64,000 nucleotides of DNA, from contig OZ253540.1 of the NCBI GenBank assembly GCA_965262485.1, forward strand, positions 2,170,001 to 2,234,000, read 5' to 3'. This document shows, piece by piece, positions 1-9,574 of this stretch. The position numbers and the translations under genes were made by a program. This DNA is from Bin87 sp965262485 (GTDB lineage Bacteria > Chloroflexota > Dehalococcoidia > Lucifugimonadales > UBA3495). The notes under the pieces are model-generated. The model made no database searches. It saw only the letters and a list, made by a program, of their open reading frames with translations, and was not told the DNA's origin. Numbering within the stretch: position 1 is the first letter of the stretch; each line of letters opens with the position of its first letter.

Positions 1-135
1 CATTCCCACACAAGCAGGAATCCAGAGTTAGAGGCAGCTTTCCGGCATTAACAAATCTATCTGGAAACGGTACTAGTATCAGCGCTAGGTTGTGATGCTT
101 TGTGAGCGTTACGCCCTTGGCGCTTTGTTTTAACC

Positions 136-909
136 CTAGCCCGCGTCGGCGTTTTCCTCCGCGGAATCAAAGTAGTGGAGGCGTTCGGCCATGAAATACA
201 GGCTGGGAAGGGCGAAGCCATCGGGCGAAGTTAGATCCTGCATCTTGCTTTCGATGGTTCTGTAGTATCGCGATACAGCCCGAAGATACGGATCCGAGGG
301 AAGGCCGCGGGAGAGGTTGGCTTCGTGATACTGCCTGATCACGCCAGCCACTATATCGGCCAGCTGGATCCCAATCATGTATCTGGAATCGACGAAATAC
401 GGAGTGTCCACCACTTTCGTCATGGACTGCCCTTCGTGGAACCGATTGAGGTACCTCTCGAACTTGGCCGATAATCCGCCGTATTGGCTCCCATCACCGT
501 CAACCAGGACGACAGCCGTTCTTGGCTGATCCGACAGTAAGGCACTAACACGCTGCAAAATATAGCGGTACTGACGCGGCAAACGGCTGTCATGCCTCGA
601 CACCTCTGACTCTGGTTTTTCCATGACCACCGCGAAAATGGTTATCGGAAGATTTCTGACACTATCGAAAATCTCCTCCAACAACTCAGGGAGATCTTGC
701 CTTCTTCAGAACGTCCGTCTGTTCAGGATTGAATGCGCCTTGAGCTCCGACCCAGCTCGTTCGTTACCCAGTAGGCTACGCTTGATGCTGAACAACTGCC
801 TGCTGATGTTCCGTGATTCCTGTTGTGGGAAGCAGACAGCAGCTAGAACTGGGCGAGCGGTTGGATCTTCGGGGTGAGGGTGGCCACTCTCATCGATGAA
901 AACAAGCAT
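136..909 (-). pseudogene. DUF3800 domain protein, interrupted by one in-frame TGA
   Basis: The reading frame runs from ATG at 909 to TAG at 136 and is broken only by a TGA at 706-708; both halves are in the same frame. The start is well supported by AAAGGAG about seven bases upstream. The N-terminal half has the DUF3800 signature FIDESG near residues 4-9 and a downstream ELKA block; the C-terminal half has VVLVDGDG, FVDSR and QLADIVAG, the conserved D/QxAD motif of the family. DUF3800 proteins are RNase H-fold proteins of uncertain role, often found in accessory regions. It sits alone beside a degenerate IS element. A nonsense mutation is the simplest reading; a sequencing error or stop-codon recoding cannot be excluded from one sequence. 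Confidence 0.8.
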
Positions 910-1065
910 AACGGGCTCCTTTACAAAGCGAAGGCCGCGCAAACACTTATTGGATACGCGGCCTTCTAAAATATGGTTGGTGGGTCCGCCAGGATACTAC
1001 GGTGACCGCCAGCTTCGTAATCGTCCGTTCGTGTACCATCAGCTCAAAGCAGCTATCTCATCTAA

Positions 1066-1926
1066 GAACCTGTCTACGATCTCTGAAATATGTTAAGTTG
1101 AGGCTATTATCAGGGGAGGGGTAATCATGTCTCATTCCTATCCCAGCGACATCAGCCGGAAGCAATTTGACCGTATCCTGCCGACGCTGGAGTCGGCCCG
1201 ACGTCGGACCAAGCCCCGCATCGTGGACTTGTATGACGTTTTCTGCGGCGTGCTGTACCTCCTGAAAAGCGGTTGCCAGTGGCGAATGCTGCCCGCGGAT
1301 TTCCCAAACTGGCGCACTTGCTACCAGTATTTCCGGTAATGGAGCGAGCGGCCCGACCCGGAGCAGGATTCCATTCTGGAACAAGTCCTAAAAAAATCGG
1401 TTGGCGCGGCCCGACGCAGCAATGGTCGGAAAGAGCAGACCAGCTTCTGCATCGTGGACTCCCAGAGCGTCAAGAACACGGACACCGCCGAGCAGAAGGG
1501 CTATGACGCGGGCAAGAAGGTATCCGGAATCAAGCGTCACATCGCGGTGGACACGCAAGGATTGCCCCATGCGATACACGTGACTACTGCCGACGTTACC
1601 GATCGGGCTGGGGCTTTGGCGATGTTTGACCGGCGCCGGGACGGCCTCAGCCAGGTGCAGAACGTGCTGGTGGATGGGGGTTACACTGGGGAACCCTTTG
1701 CTGCTGCGGTGCAAAGCTTGTTGGGAGCCGCGGTGGAAGTGGTGAAACGCAGCGAACTGCACACCTTCGTGGTGCTTCCAAAGCGATGGGTGGTAGAGCG
1801 ATCTTTCGCCTGGCTGGAGAAGTGCCGCCGCCTCTGGAAGAACTGCGAAAGAAAGCTCAATACCAGCCTGCAAATGGTGGTGCTTGCCTTCATGGTGCTA
1901 ATCCTCAAAAGATTGTAAACAGGCTC
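1066..1926 (+). mobile_element. IS5-family insertion sequence, copy 1 (defective)
   Basis: An 861-bp element with imperfect terminal inverted repeats GAACCTGTCTACGATCT (left) and GAGCCTGTTTACAATCT (right, complement). The ends were set by comparison with the second copy at 24201-25062, which has a clear target duplication. One transposase gene fills it. No target duplication is visible here: the left flank ends TAA and the right flank begins TTA. The right boundary abuts a different truncated transposase, which suggests deletion or rearrangement after insertion. Confidence 0.85.
1127..1918 (+). pseudogene. IS5-family DDE transposase with nonsense codon
   Basis: A 264-codon frame from ATG 1127 to TAA 1916-1918. 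The N-terminal part has the DUF4096-type helix-turn-helix region (LLKSGCQWRMLP). The catalytic part carries the DDE triad context: IVDSQSVKN, VDGGYTG and VERSFAWLEKCRRL. Codon 71 is TAA at 1337-1339; the other copy in the window has CAA (Gln) there, so this is a point nonsense mutation. The frame passes straight through a run of seven A residues at 1390-1396, showing that seven is the in-frame length. The product would be a 70-residue N-terminal fragment, so the copy is probably inactive unless complemented. Confidence 0.88.
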
Positions 1927-2088
1927 TTAGAGGTGTTGCCCCACCGGTGGGTGGTGGAGCGTACGCTGGCGTGGCTCACTCGATGCCGACGGCTCAGCAA
2001 AGACTATGAGGAGCGCACCGACTGCAGCGAAGCCTGGGTCAATATCGCCATGGTCCACCTAATGCTCAAACGGCTCCAACCCTCCTGA
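1927..2088 (+). pseudogene. 3' remnant of a second, different IS5-family transposase
   Basis: The 53 codons immediately after the IS right end encode LEVLPHRWVVERTLAWLTRC and LSKDYEE, the C-terminal catalytic Glu region of another IS5-family subgroup. The sequence differs clearly from the neighbouring copy (VERTLAWLTRCRRLSKDYE against VERSFAWLEKCRRLWKNCE). The fragment begins exactly at the boundary of copy 1 and no N-terminal part is found on the other side, so the rest was deleted. Confidence 0.75.
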
Positions 2089-2312
2089 ACCCATTTGTCA
2101 CGCGCCCGCTAAGCCCATACGTACAGAAATCCCGCGTCCCACTGGCTGTAAAGTGGCGGGATGCACGGATTCGCGGTTGATTGTGCTTCCAAAGGTTTTT
2201 TGCCCCACCGATTGACGCATGTTCACTGGCCGCGGCCACAGTAACCAAATGGGCGTTGGACGCTCTCGGCCGTGTAGTAAACTGCTTGGTATTACTGCGC
2301 AAGGAGCCTTGA

Positions 2313-3362
2313 ATGGATTTCGCTCTGTTTTCCCATATACCGTGGCCGGAGGAACATACTCCCCAGAGCTTGTATTCGGATCTGATTGAACAGGCTGTGG
2401 TCGGTGAAGAACTCGGCTACAAAGCGATCTGGTTGGCAGAACACCATTTCACGCGATACGGACTCGGTGCGTCATCCCTGGTGCTTGCCAGCAATATCGC
2501 GGCGCGTACGGAACGTATCCGCCTGGGAACCGCCGTGCTGATCCCGCCGCTGCATCATCCAGTGCGGCTCGCCGAGGATACTGCCACGCTGGATGTTCTC
2601 AGCAACGGGAGGCTGGACATCGGATTCGGGCGCGGTGCTGCGGCCTCCGAGTACGTGAATTTCGGCGTGGATCACGCGGAGAGTCAGGCACGTTACCGGG
2701 AAACCATCGAGATGGTGGAATCCTTGTGGACGGTTCGAGATTATTCCTTTGCCGGGGATTACTACACCGCCAGCAACCTTAACCTGGTGCCTCAACCGTT
2801 GCAGAAACCGCATCCTCCGGTTTACGTGGCGGCGACCAGGAGCGCCGAATCCCTGGACTTCGTGGCATCTTCCGGTCGAAAATTGATCATTGGGGTTGTG
2901 CTCAACACGGCGGATGCGGTGGACCTGTTGGCGCGATACCTGGACATCTCGAACCAGGCCGGAAATCCGGCGACACCGGCTGATGTACCGGTCTTCCGAT
3001 ATTTCTACGTAGCCGAGTCTGAGGAACAGGCACACCGCGACGCGCGAGAGGCATTGAACTGGACACTGGACATCAATACCTGGCGCACGGAATTTCCAGT
3101 GGGCAGCGAAGTGTACCAACGGCTGGACGACTACCGTCGCACCCGCACCAAATTCCCCCCGACCTACGAATATCTGGCCGAAAATCGTGCCTTCATCGGC
3201 AATCCCGACCAGTGCGCCTCCAAGATCCAGGGTCTTTACGACGCCGGCGTGCGTTACTTCGGGTGCAACTTTGCCTTCGGTGGACTGCCGCAGGCCAAGC
3301 AGCTCAAGTCCATGGAGCTGTTCGCCAATGAGGTCATGCCGCGATTTGCCAATGACGGCTGA
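2313..3362 (+). CDS. LLM class flavin-dependent oxidoreductase
   Basis: A 349-residue protein of the bacterial-luciferase-like superfamily, expected to use FMNH2 or F420H2 and O2 to oxidise an organic substrate in the cytoplasm. Family hallmarks visible are AEHHF near residue 43, RIRLGTAV near 69, LSNGRLDIGFGRG near 97-109 and a C-terminal GVRYFGCNFAFGG segment. Length is normal. Start ATG 2313 has AAGGAGCC six bases upstream. It is followed by a convergent efflux transporter. SAR202-type Chloroflexota carry expanded sets of these monooxygenases for refractory organic matter; the substrate here cannot be told from sequence. Confidence 0.92.
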   Translation: MDFALFSHIPWPEEHTPQSLYSDLIEQAVVGEELGYKAIWLAEHHFTRYGLGASSLVLASNIAARTERIRLGTAVLIPPLHHPVRLAEDTATLDVLSNGRLDIGFGRGAAASEYVNFGVDHAESQARYRETIEMVESLWTVRDYSFAGDYYTASNLNLVPQPLQKPHPPVYVAATRSAESLDFVASSGRKLIIGVVLNTADAVDLLARYLDISNQAGNPATPADVPVFRYFYVAESEEQAHRDAREALNWTLDINTWRTEFPVGSEVYQRLDDYRRTRTKFPPTYEYLAENRAFIGNPDQCASKIQGLYDAGVRYFGCNFAFGGLPQAKQLKSMELFANEVMPRFANDG

Positions 3363-3410
3363 TATGAAACGGGAGCCGATGGGAAATATAACCCGGTCGG
3401 GGGTTTGCGG

Positions 3411-4922
3411 TTAGCAGTCTCCCGGCCCGGCGACTGAAGCGGGGGTTTCCGCAGGCAGCGGGCTTGCCGTAATGGCGGGCTTTTGCCGGCTGCCCACGGC
3501 TCTCATCACCGATATTAGAGCGCCCGCGCCCAGGGTTGCGCCCATCAACATGAATGCCCACCTGAGCCCGGCCACGAAGGCGGTCGACACCTCGGGATTC
3601 ACGGCGTCCAGTTTCGGCTCCACCCCGTAAGTGGCCATGGTTGACACTACCACGGTGGTTGCCACGGCGACGCTGACGACGTTGGCTGAGTTGCGCACCA
3701 GTTGTGTCAAGGCCGAAACCACACCGTACCGGCTTCGCTCCACCACACTTATAATGCTGCTGCTGTTGGGAGAGTTGAACAATGCGGTGCCCGAGCTCTG
3801 CAGCATCATAATGCCGATTATCAGTCCAACGGGCGACTCTTGGGTAAGGGAAAAGGCGAAAATAAAGGCGCCGGCAGCAGTGAGAGATATCCCTCCGATG
3901 GTAAAGGCCTGCCAACCGAACCGGTCGGAAAGCCGGCCGCTGAATGGCCCGATTACCACCATGCACAAAGCCGCCGGTATCATCATCAACCCCACCTGCT
4001 CCGGGGAGTACAACAATACGCGCTGCAAATAGAAAGGCATCATGAACCTCGCGGCCGAAGTTCCGAAAAATGACAACCAGGCCGCCGCCACCCCCAATCC
4101 GAAAATGCGGTTGGCGAATAGCCTCAATTCCAGCATTGGAGATTCTGTTCTCAACTCCCACCAAACGAATGCCGCGCTCAAAACCACCACTGACGCGCCA
4201 CCCGCAATGACCAGTACCGAGATCCAGCCGAGTGCGTTACCGTTGCCGACCACCAGCAGCATTACCAGCAGGATAACGCCGGATAACCCGGCGCCAATCC
4301 AGTCGAATGCGCCGCGTTCGCCCTGGCGATACCGTCCTGAGTTGGGCCCCCGTTCCAGCAGGAGCCAAGACAGCGCAAATACGATGATTCCGGTGGGAAC
4401 GTTTACGAAAAACACCCACTGCCAACCCAACCAGGCTACCAGGAAACCGCCGAGCGCAGGTCCGGCAATCGCTCCCAGGCCAACCATGCTCAGGTGCATT
4501 CCCAGGGCCTTGCCACGTTCCGAATCGGGGAATGCGGCGATGAACATGCCCATCCCACAGCCCTGCACCATCCCGGACCCCACGCCTTGCAGGACGCGAC
4601 ACGCGATCAGGATGCTCAAATCGGGGGCAAACGTGGATCCGAGGGAACCCAATACGAAGATTGCGGTGCCAGCCACGTATACGTTGCGGCGTCCGACTAT
4701 ATCGCCGAGCCGGCCCATCGGCAACAACAACACGCTGATCGTGAGGGCGTAGGCGACCACCACCCATTGAACCGATTCCAGTGTAGCGTCGAAATGCGCT
4801 TCGATGCCCGGCAGCGCAATCAGGACGCTCCCGTGGTCTACCACCGAGAAAAACGTGCCGGTGGCGATTGTCCAGAATATCCACCACTTGTAATGCCGGC
4901 TAACCGTGATGCGCTGAATCAA
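3411..4922 (-). CDS. MFS transporter, DHA2 (EmrB/QacA) type, 14 TM
   Basis: A 503-residue integral membrane protein with the 14-helix drug:H+ antiporter layout. MFS motif A appears as GRLGDIVGRR at about residues 70-79 and motif C-like glycines as GPALGGFLVAWLGW around 155-168. It would export a hydrophobic or amphipathic compound using the proton gradient. The gene converges on the flavin monooxygenase and lies downstream of two further MFS genes on the same strand, with a gap of about 155 bp. No regulator is adjacent. Substrate unknown; export of toxic intermediates of neighbouring catabolic enzymes is only a guess. Confidence 0.9.
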   Translation of the reverse strand: MIQRITVSRHYKWWIFWTIATGTFFSVVDHGSVLIALPGIEAHFDATLESVQWVVVAYALTISVLLLPMGRLGDIVGRRNVYVAGTAIFVLGSLGSTFAPDLSILIACRVLQGVGSGMVQGCGMGMFIAAFPDSERGKALGMHLSMVGLGAIAGPALGGFLVAWLGWQWVFFVNVPTGIIVFALSWLLLERGPNSGRYRQGERGAFDWIGAGLSGVILLVMLLVVGNGNALGWISVLVIAGGASVVVLSAAFVWWELRTESPMLELRLFANRIFGLGVAAAWLSFFGTSAARFMMPFYLQRVLLYSPEQVGLMMIPAALCMVVIGPFSGRLSDRFGWQAFTIGGISLTAAGAFIFAFSLTQESPVGLIIGIMMLQSSGTALFNSPNSSSIISVVERSRYGVVSALTQLVRNSANVVSVAVATTVVVSTMATYGVEPKLDAVNPEVSTAFVAGLRWAFMLMGATLGAGALISVMRAVGSRQKPAITASPLPAETPASVAGPGDC

Positions 4923-5079
4923 TCTAAGTTACACCCTTGCCTTGCCCCGGCCCAATCCGCCCTGGGGATAATCCATGATACTCCTGCCGGCATCTCATGC
5001 GAAATGACGCCGGTTGTGGCAATGGTATTCAACCGACCCGGATCACTCGACAGGAGATGTTTTACGGTCAGCCCGGCGA

Positions 5080-6315
5080 TCACGGCAACCTGCGGACGCG
5101 CCCCAGGGCCGCCGCACAAACCAACGCCAGAACAAGGCCCAGCGACCCCACGATGGCGATGGCAGTTACCGGTGAGGTTGCATCCGACAACAATCCCACG
5201 CCCAGGCTGGCAACCACCAGGAACCCGCGGTCCAGACTTTGCAGGCTCGTCAACCTGCCTCGCAACCGATCCGGAGCCAACGTCTGTATCAGTGTCCCGC
5301 GGGTGGTGCGGAAGACTGCCTGGCTGAACGCCATCGCTGCAATTACCACGAATGCCAGCGCCATCCAGTGTGAGAACGCAAACAATATGACCGTAATGGC
5401 GCTGGTTACGGCGGCTCCCAAAACCACCTTTCCTTTTGTAAACACAAAACCGAACGAAGCCATGAAAAGGGCGGCCAGAAACCCTCCGATCCCAGTTACT
5501 GCCAACAGGTATCCACCAAAGTCGGCTTCGCGCATCAGCACGTCAGTGGTGAACACTGGAAACAGGAACCAAACCGGATGCAGGATGATATTGGGGATTA
5601 CCGACACAATCATCAACTGGAATATCGCCCGTTCTCCGCTCCAGACATAGCGCATACCCTCGACCAGGTTGGCGAAAAACGACCCTCTCCGGCGGGCGTC
5701 ACCCGGTTGAAAATAGGGTGTGCGCAATGAAAATATCATCGCAATGTTCGCCAGGTACAGGCACGCCTCGATGGTGAAATTCCAGAAGAAACCCAACGTG
5801 ACGATCAGGATGCCGCCGATGAATGGGCCGAATATGCGGGTTCCGGTGATGGTGAGGACGTTAGTCGCCAAAGCGTTGCCCAACATTTCGCGGGGCACGG
5901 TTCCGGCGATGAGGGCCTGACGCATGGGCTGGACCATCGCGTGGCAGACGCCGGCGAGAATTACGTACCCATAGGCGTGCCACACTTCCACCCGTCCGCT
6001 CAGCACGAGCGCCGCAAAGCCGAAGGCCAGCACCGCCATCACCGATTGCAGGGAAATGACCAGCCGTCTCCGGTCGAACCGGTCGCTGATAACGCCTCCC
6101 CACGGTCCAACGATCAGACCCGGCAGCGTGTTGATTCCGCCTACGGTAACCACCAGTAATCCGGCGACCGTAGAACCTTCCGACAGTTCCCGAACCAGCC
6201 ATCCTACAGTGAGCAGTTGTAACCACTGTGCGCTGTTGGCAAAAAAATTGCCGCACCAAAGCAGCCGATAGTTGCGGTACGCTAACCACGCATCCAGAGT
6301 GTGCAGCCGGGGCAT
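5080..6315 (-). CDS. MFS transporter, EntS/MFS_3-like (paralog A)
   Basis: A 12-helix MFS protein of about 411 residues from ATG 6315; the open frame extends upstream to 6432 but the upstream residues are polar and the paralog next door starts at the equivalent place. The signature MPRLHTLDAWLAYRNYRLLW is shared with paralog B at 6523-7755. GLIVGPWGGVISDRFDRRRL is the motif A region. The MFS_3 family includes enterobactin exporters and many poorly defined efflux pumps. The two genes are a tandem duplication on the same strand. The exact start is uncertain: no strong ribosome site lies directly before 6315. Confidence 0.87.
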   Translation of the reverse strand: MPRLHTLDAWLAYRNYRLLWCGNFFANSAQWLQLLTVGWLVRELSEGSTVAGLLVVTVGGINTLPGLIVGPWGGVISDRFDRRRLVISLQSVMAVLAFGFAALVLSGRVEVWHAYGYVILAGVCHAMVQPMRQALIAGTVPREMLGNALATNVLTITGTRIFGPFIGGILIVTLGFFWNFTIEACLYLANIAMIFSLRTPYFQPGDARRRGSFFANLVEGMRYVWSGERAIFQLMIVSVIPNIILHPVWFLFPVFTTDVLMREADFGGYLLAVTGIGGFLAALFMASFGFVFTKGKVVLGAAVTSAITVILFAFSHWMALAFVVIAAMAFSQAVFRTTRGTLIQTLAPDRLRGRLTSLQSLDRGFLVVASLGVGLLSDATSPVTAIAIVGSLGLVLALVCAAALGRVRRLP

Positions 6316-6522
6316 CCGAGCGATGCGAATGATTAAATGTCCCCCTTCCGTATTGCCAATAAATGGCGTTGCCGCTGGCGTTGCGCCGCCCAGCCTGGAT
6401 CGTATATTGCGCCTGTTCAGCACGTTCGTCAATGCTGCGTGCGGTTAGATATTCCGTCCGCTAATGGAAAACTTCCCCAAAGGCGAACTACCATCCGGCT
6501 GGTCGTGCCTGACCCACGTCGG

Positions 6523-7755
6523 TCAGTCGAGAGAACGCACCCGTTGTAAAGCAGCGGCGCAAAACGCAGACATCAAGAGCCCAAGACCTCCCAGGCAGAG
6601 AATGGCTATGGACGCCGACGTGTAATCGGCCAGTAACCCTACCAGAATACTGGTGCCGGTAAGGAACGCGCGTTCATAGTTCAAAACACTCATCGTCCGG
6701 ACGCGAAAACGATCAGGGACGATGGTCAGCACAACCGTTCCTTGGGTGGTGCGGTAGTGCGCCTGGAACATCGACATCAACGCGAGGAATAGCAGCGCGG
6801 CCGGAAGCCATGACGAATGAGAGAACAGCATCGTGCTAACCGAACTGAGAGCCGCCGCCGCCAGGAGGATGTAACCTTTGTGAGAGGGGAATCCGAATGT
6901 CGCGATTGCCAGCGTGGATATCAACCCGCCCGCGCCGGTTACCGCCAACAGGTATCCACCCATATCCACGTCGGCGTGCAGAACCTGGGCAGTGAACAGA
7001 GGCAACAGGAACCAAACCGGGTGCAAGATTGTGTTGGGGATGACCGACACCACCATGATCTGCAGGATTTCTCTCTGATCCCTCCAGATGTGCCTCAAGC
7101 CGTCTCGGAAGTCTGCCAGCGGGGAAAGACGGCCGGCGGTATCAGGCGCGCGCGCGGTTGTGTACGGCGTCCGCAATGACATGAACATAATCACGACGCC
7201 GAGATATAACGCAGCTTCAAGCGCGAAGTTCCAGAAAAACCCCCAATGGGCGATCAACAACCCGCCGGCGAACGGCCCGAATATCCGTGTGCCAGTGACG
7301 GTTAGTACATTGATGGCGTATGCGTTCCCGATAGCTGCTCGGGGCACGGTGTTGGAAATCAACACTTGTTGCAAGGGCTGGGAAATGGCCAGGAACGAAC
7401 CGGAGATCAGCACGTAGGCGTAGGCGTGCCAGGGCCGGATCAGATCGCTGGCTACCAGAAAGGCAAAAGACAATGCCAGTATGGCGCCCAGGGATTGCAC
7501 AGTTATTACCAACTTGCGGCGATCCAGTCGGTCTCCGAGGACGCCGGAAAGCGGGTTCATAATCAATCCGGGCAGGGTGTTAAGCGCGCCGACCGAGACC
7601 ACCAGCAACCCGCCGATACCAGAGCCTTCCGACAGCTCTTTTACCAACCAACCTACACTGAGCAGTTGTAGCCACATGCCGGTGTTGCCAAAAAAATTGC
7701 CGAACCACAGCAGGCGGAAATCGCGATATGCCAACCACGAATCGAGAGTGTGCAT
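6523..7755 (-). CDS. MFS transporter, EntS/MFS_3-like (paralog B)
   Basis: About 410 residues from ATG 7755 (the frame stays open to 7821). It has twelve predicted hydrophobic segments and the motif A region NPLSGVLGDRLDRRKL. N-terminal MHTLDSWLAYRDFRLLWFGN aligns with paralog A, and the two match along their whole length (for example SVIPNTILHPVWFLLP against SVIPNIILHPVWFLFP), so they arose by tandem duplication. They have diverged enough that separate substrates are plausible. A 227-bp gap to the divergent DUF1800 gene probably holds promoters for both directions. Confidence 0.87.
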   Translation of the reverse strand: MHTLDSWLAYRDFRLLWFGNFFGNTGMWLQLLSVGWLVKELSEGSGIGGLLVVSVGALNTLPGLIMNPLSGVLGDRLDRRKLVITVQSLGAILALSFAFLVASDLIRPWHAYAYVLISGSFLAISQPLQQVLISNTVPRAAIGNAYAINVLTVTGTRIFGPFAGGLLIAHWGFFWNFALEAALYLGVVIMFMSLRTPYTTARAPDTAGRLSPLADFRDGLRHIWRDQREILQIMVVSVIPNTILHPVWFLLPLFTAQVLHADVDMGGYLLAVTGAGGLISTLAIATFGFPSHKGYILLAAAALSSVSTMLFSHSSWLPAALLFLALMSMFQAHYRTTQGTVVLTIVPDRFRVRTMSVLNYERAFLTGTSILVGLLADYTSASIAILCLGGLGLLMSAFCAAALQRVRSLD

Positions 7756-7982
7756 CCGGGGCAATCTACGTCTATTCGCGATGGAGCAACCTCGCCGTCT
7801 GCCGTGGTCGTGGCCCGCCAAAACTGCTAACGAGCCGGAAATAATGGAGTCGGATGATCACGGTGAACCGCAAATATACTGCGCCGGCCCAAGATTGGTG
7901 TCAACACGAACATAGTGGGCATGTTTCGCGTTGTGTGGCGGTATTCTCGGGCCCCGGGCCTTGATCGGGCGCTGTGGTATGA

Positions 7983-9548
7983 TTGGGTGGGATTCCCACC
8001 CGGGGATTAGTTATCAATTGCCTCGTTCAGTATCGTGAGAAGGGATCCGCAAATGACGACTATAGATTCCGCTCGACCAACCACAACGAATCCGAAAACG
8101 CCCCTGGTTCGGGCCGGAAGCGCGCGTTAGTTGCTCATCTGATGCGGCGGGCCGGGTTCGGGGCAACTCCTTCTGAACTTGATGCGTATTGCTCCCGTGG
8201 ATACGATGCTACGCTGGAATGGTTGCTGCATCCCGAAGATTCGCAGGAACTGGATGATGACATCATTGAGCGTTACTACATCGACTGGAAGGAATGCCGC
8301 AACATAGAGGGCGCGCTGACCGAGACGGTATATCGGATGAACGCCAGTGCGGGCGCCCGTCCATTGCCGGAGAAAGCGGCCCTGTTCTGGCACGGTGTGT
8401 TTGCGACCGGATTGGCCAAAGTCCTGCACGAAAAAACCATGCTGAACCAGATCGACATGTTGCGCGCGCATGGTTTGGGTTCTTTCCGGGACTTGCTGGT
8501 TCAACTGGCCCGCGACCCGGCGATGATTTTCTGGCTGGACAACAACTTCAATCACAAGGATGCCATCAACGAAAACTGGGGCCGCGAGTTGCTGGAGCTC
8601 TTTTCCATGGGCGTCGGTATGGATGACCGCTCCAATTACTCTGAAGAAGACGTACAGGAGGCCGCCCGGGCGTTTACCGGTTGGACCATTGACGACGACA
8701 ACGTCGCCAGCATCCCGTTTGGCAAAACCCCCTGGCTTTTCCGATACGATCCGGACGACCACGACGATGGCGAGAAAACCTTCCTGGGCGAGACCGGCGA
8801 TTTCAACGGTGAGGATATTATCGACATAATCTGCCGGCAGCCGGCTACGGCCCGGTTTGTCAGTCGGCACATGTACAATTTCTTCGTGGCCGACGACGTG
8901 CAGGTCCCGGCCTGGCAGAATACTCCTCCGCCTGATCCTGAAGCGGTAGCGCTGCTGGAAGCCGAGTACTTCCGGTCCGGTTACGATATACGGTCGATGC
9001 TTCAATTGCTGTTCAGCTCGGATTTCTTCAAATCTGAGTCAGCCCGTTTCGCCCGGGTGAAAAGTCCCGCCGAAGTCGTGGTTGGTACATTGCATCTGGT
9101 TGGCGACCTGAAATTTCCCCGCCACGGTGTGTTAGGAGTTGCGCTGGAATGCCGGTACATGAACCAGGACCTCTTGAATCCCCCTTCGGTGGAGGGTTGG
9201 CACACCGGCAAAGAGTGGATCGACAGCGGCAGCATGGTGGAGCGCATCAATTTTGTCGCCGACCAACTGGGTGATCCAAGCCATGTCGGCGTAAGGGCCA
9301 TTGTGGATAACGTGCTGAATGGCGCGCCATCGTTGACCCCCGCCTCCATAGTGGACGGATGCCTGGACCAACTGGGCTGCGTGGAACTAAGGCCTGACAA
9401 TCGCAATGCCCTGATCGCCCAGGCCGCCCGCTCCGGCGCGGAGTTCCCGGTGGAGACCGGCGCCGCAGCCGGCCGCGCCGTTGCCGAACCAATCATCCTG
9501 AACGCGCTCCGCATGATAGGTTCCACGCGCGAATACCAGTTCGCCTGA
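7983..9548 (+). CDS. DUF1800 family protein with probable 5' frameshift
   Basis: The domain begins at VAHLMRRAGFGAT and runs to the C terminus; ENWGRELLELFSMGVG and YSEEDVQEAARAFTGW are classic DUF1800 blocks, and GYDIRSMLQLLFSSDFF lies in the C-terminal third. The family is large and functionally uncharacterised, often paired with DUF1501 proteins, which are absent here. The best ribosome site (GAGAAGGGA) precedes ATG 8053, but that ATG is out of frame: it encodes about 25 residues and stops at TAG 8128-8130. One missing base in the GC-rich run near 8121-8128 would join it to the domain. As it stands the domain frame has only a poor TTG at 7983 or an unassisted ATG at 8142. Confidence 0.85.
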   Translation: MGGIPTRGLVINCLVQYREKGSANDDYRFRSTNHNESENAPGSGRKRALVAHLMRRAGFGATPSELDAYCSRGYDATLEWLLHPEDSQELDDDIIERYYIDWKECRNIEGALTETVYRMNASAGARPLPEKAALFWHGVFATGLAKVLHEKTMLNQIDMLRAHGLGSFRDLLVQLARDPAMIFWLDNNFNHKDAINENWGRELLELFSMGVGMDDRSNYSEEDVQEAARAFTGWTIDDDNVASIPFGKTPWLFRYDPDDHDDGEKTFLGETGDFNGEDIIDIICRQPATARFVSRHMYNFFVADDVQVPAWQNTPPPDPEAVALLEAEYFRSGYDIRSMLQLLFSSDFFKSESARFARVKSPAEVVVGTLHLVGDLKFPRHGVLGVALECRYMNQDLLNPPSVEGWHTGKEWIDSGSMVERINFVADQLGDPSHVGVRAIVDNVLNGAPSLTPASIVDGCLDQLGCVELRPDNRNALIAQAARSGAEFPVETGAAAGRAVAEPIILNALRMIGSTREYQFA

Positions 9549-9574
9549 TCCTCCAACCGTAGCGAGCGCCGATC

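Noticed and set aside
1..135. REP-like sequence CATTCCCACACAAGCAGGAA at the window start
   Set aside because: Similar to the GGATTCCCGC/GCGGGAATG hairpin at 17838-17858 but truncated and diverged, so not listed as a repeat.
896..1096. 66-codon plus-strand frame left of the IS
   Set aside because: Reads across the IS left end and overlaps the DUF3800 start region; no supporting motif. The stretch 910-1065 shows no recognisable gene.
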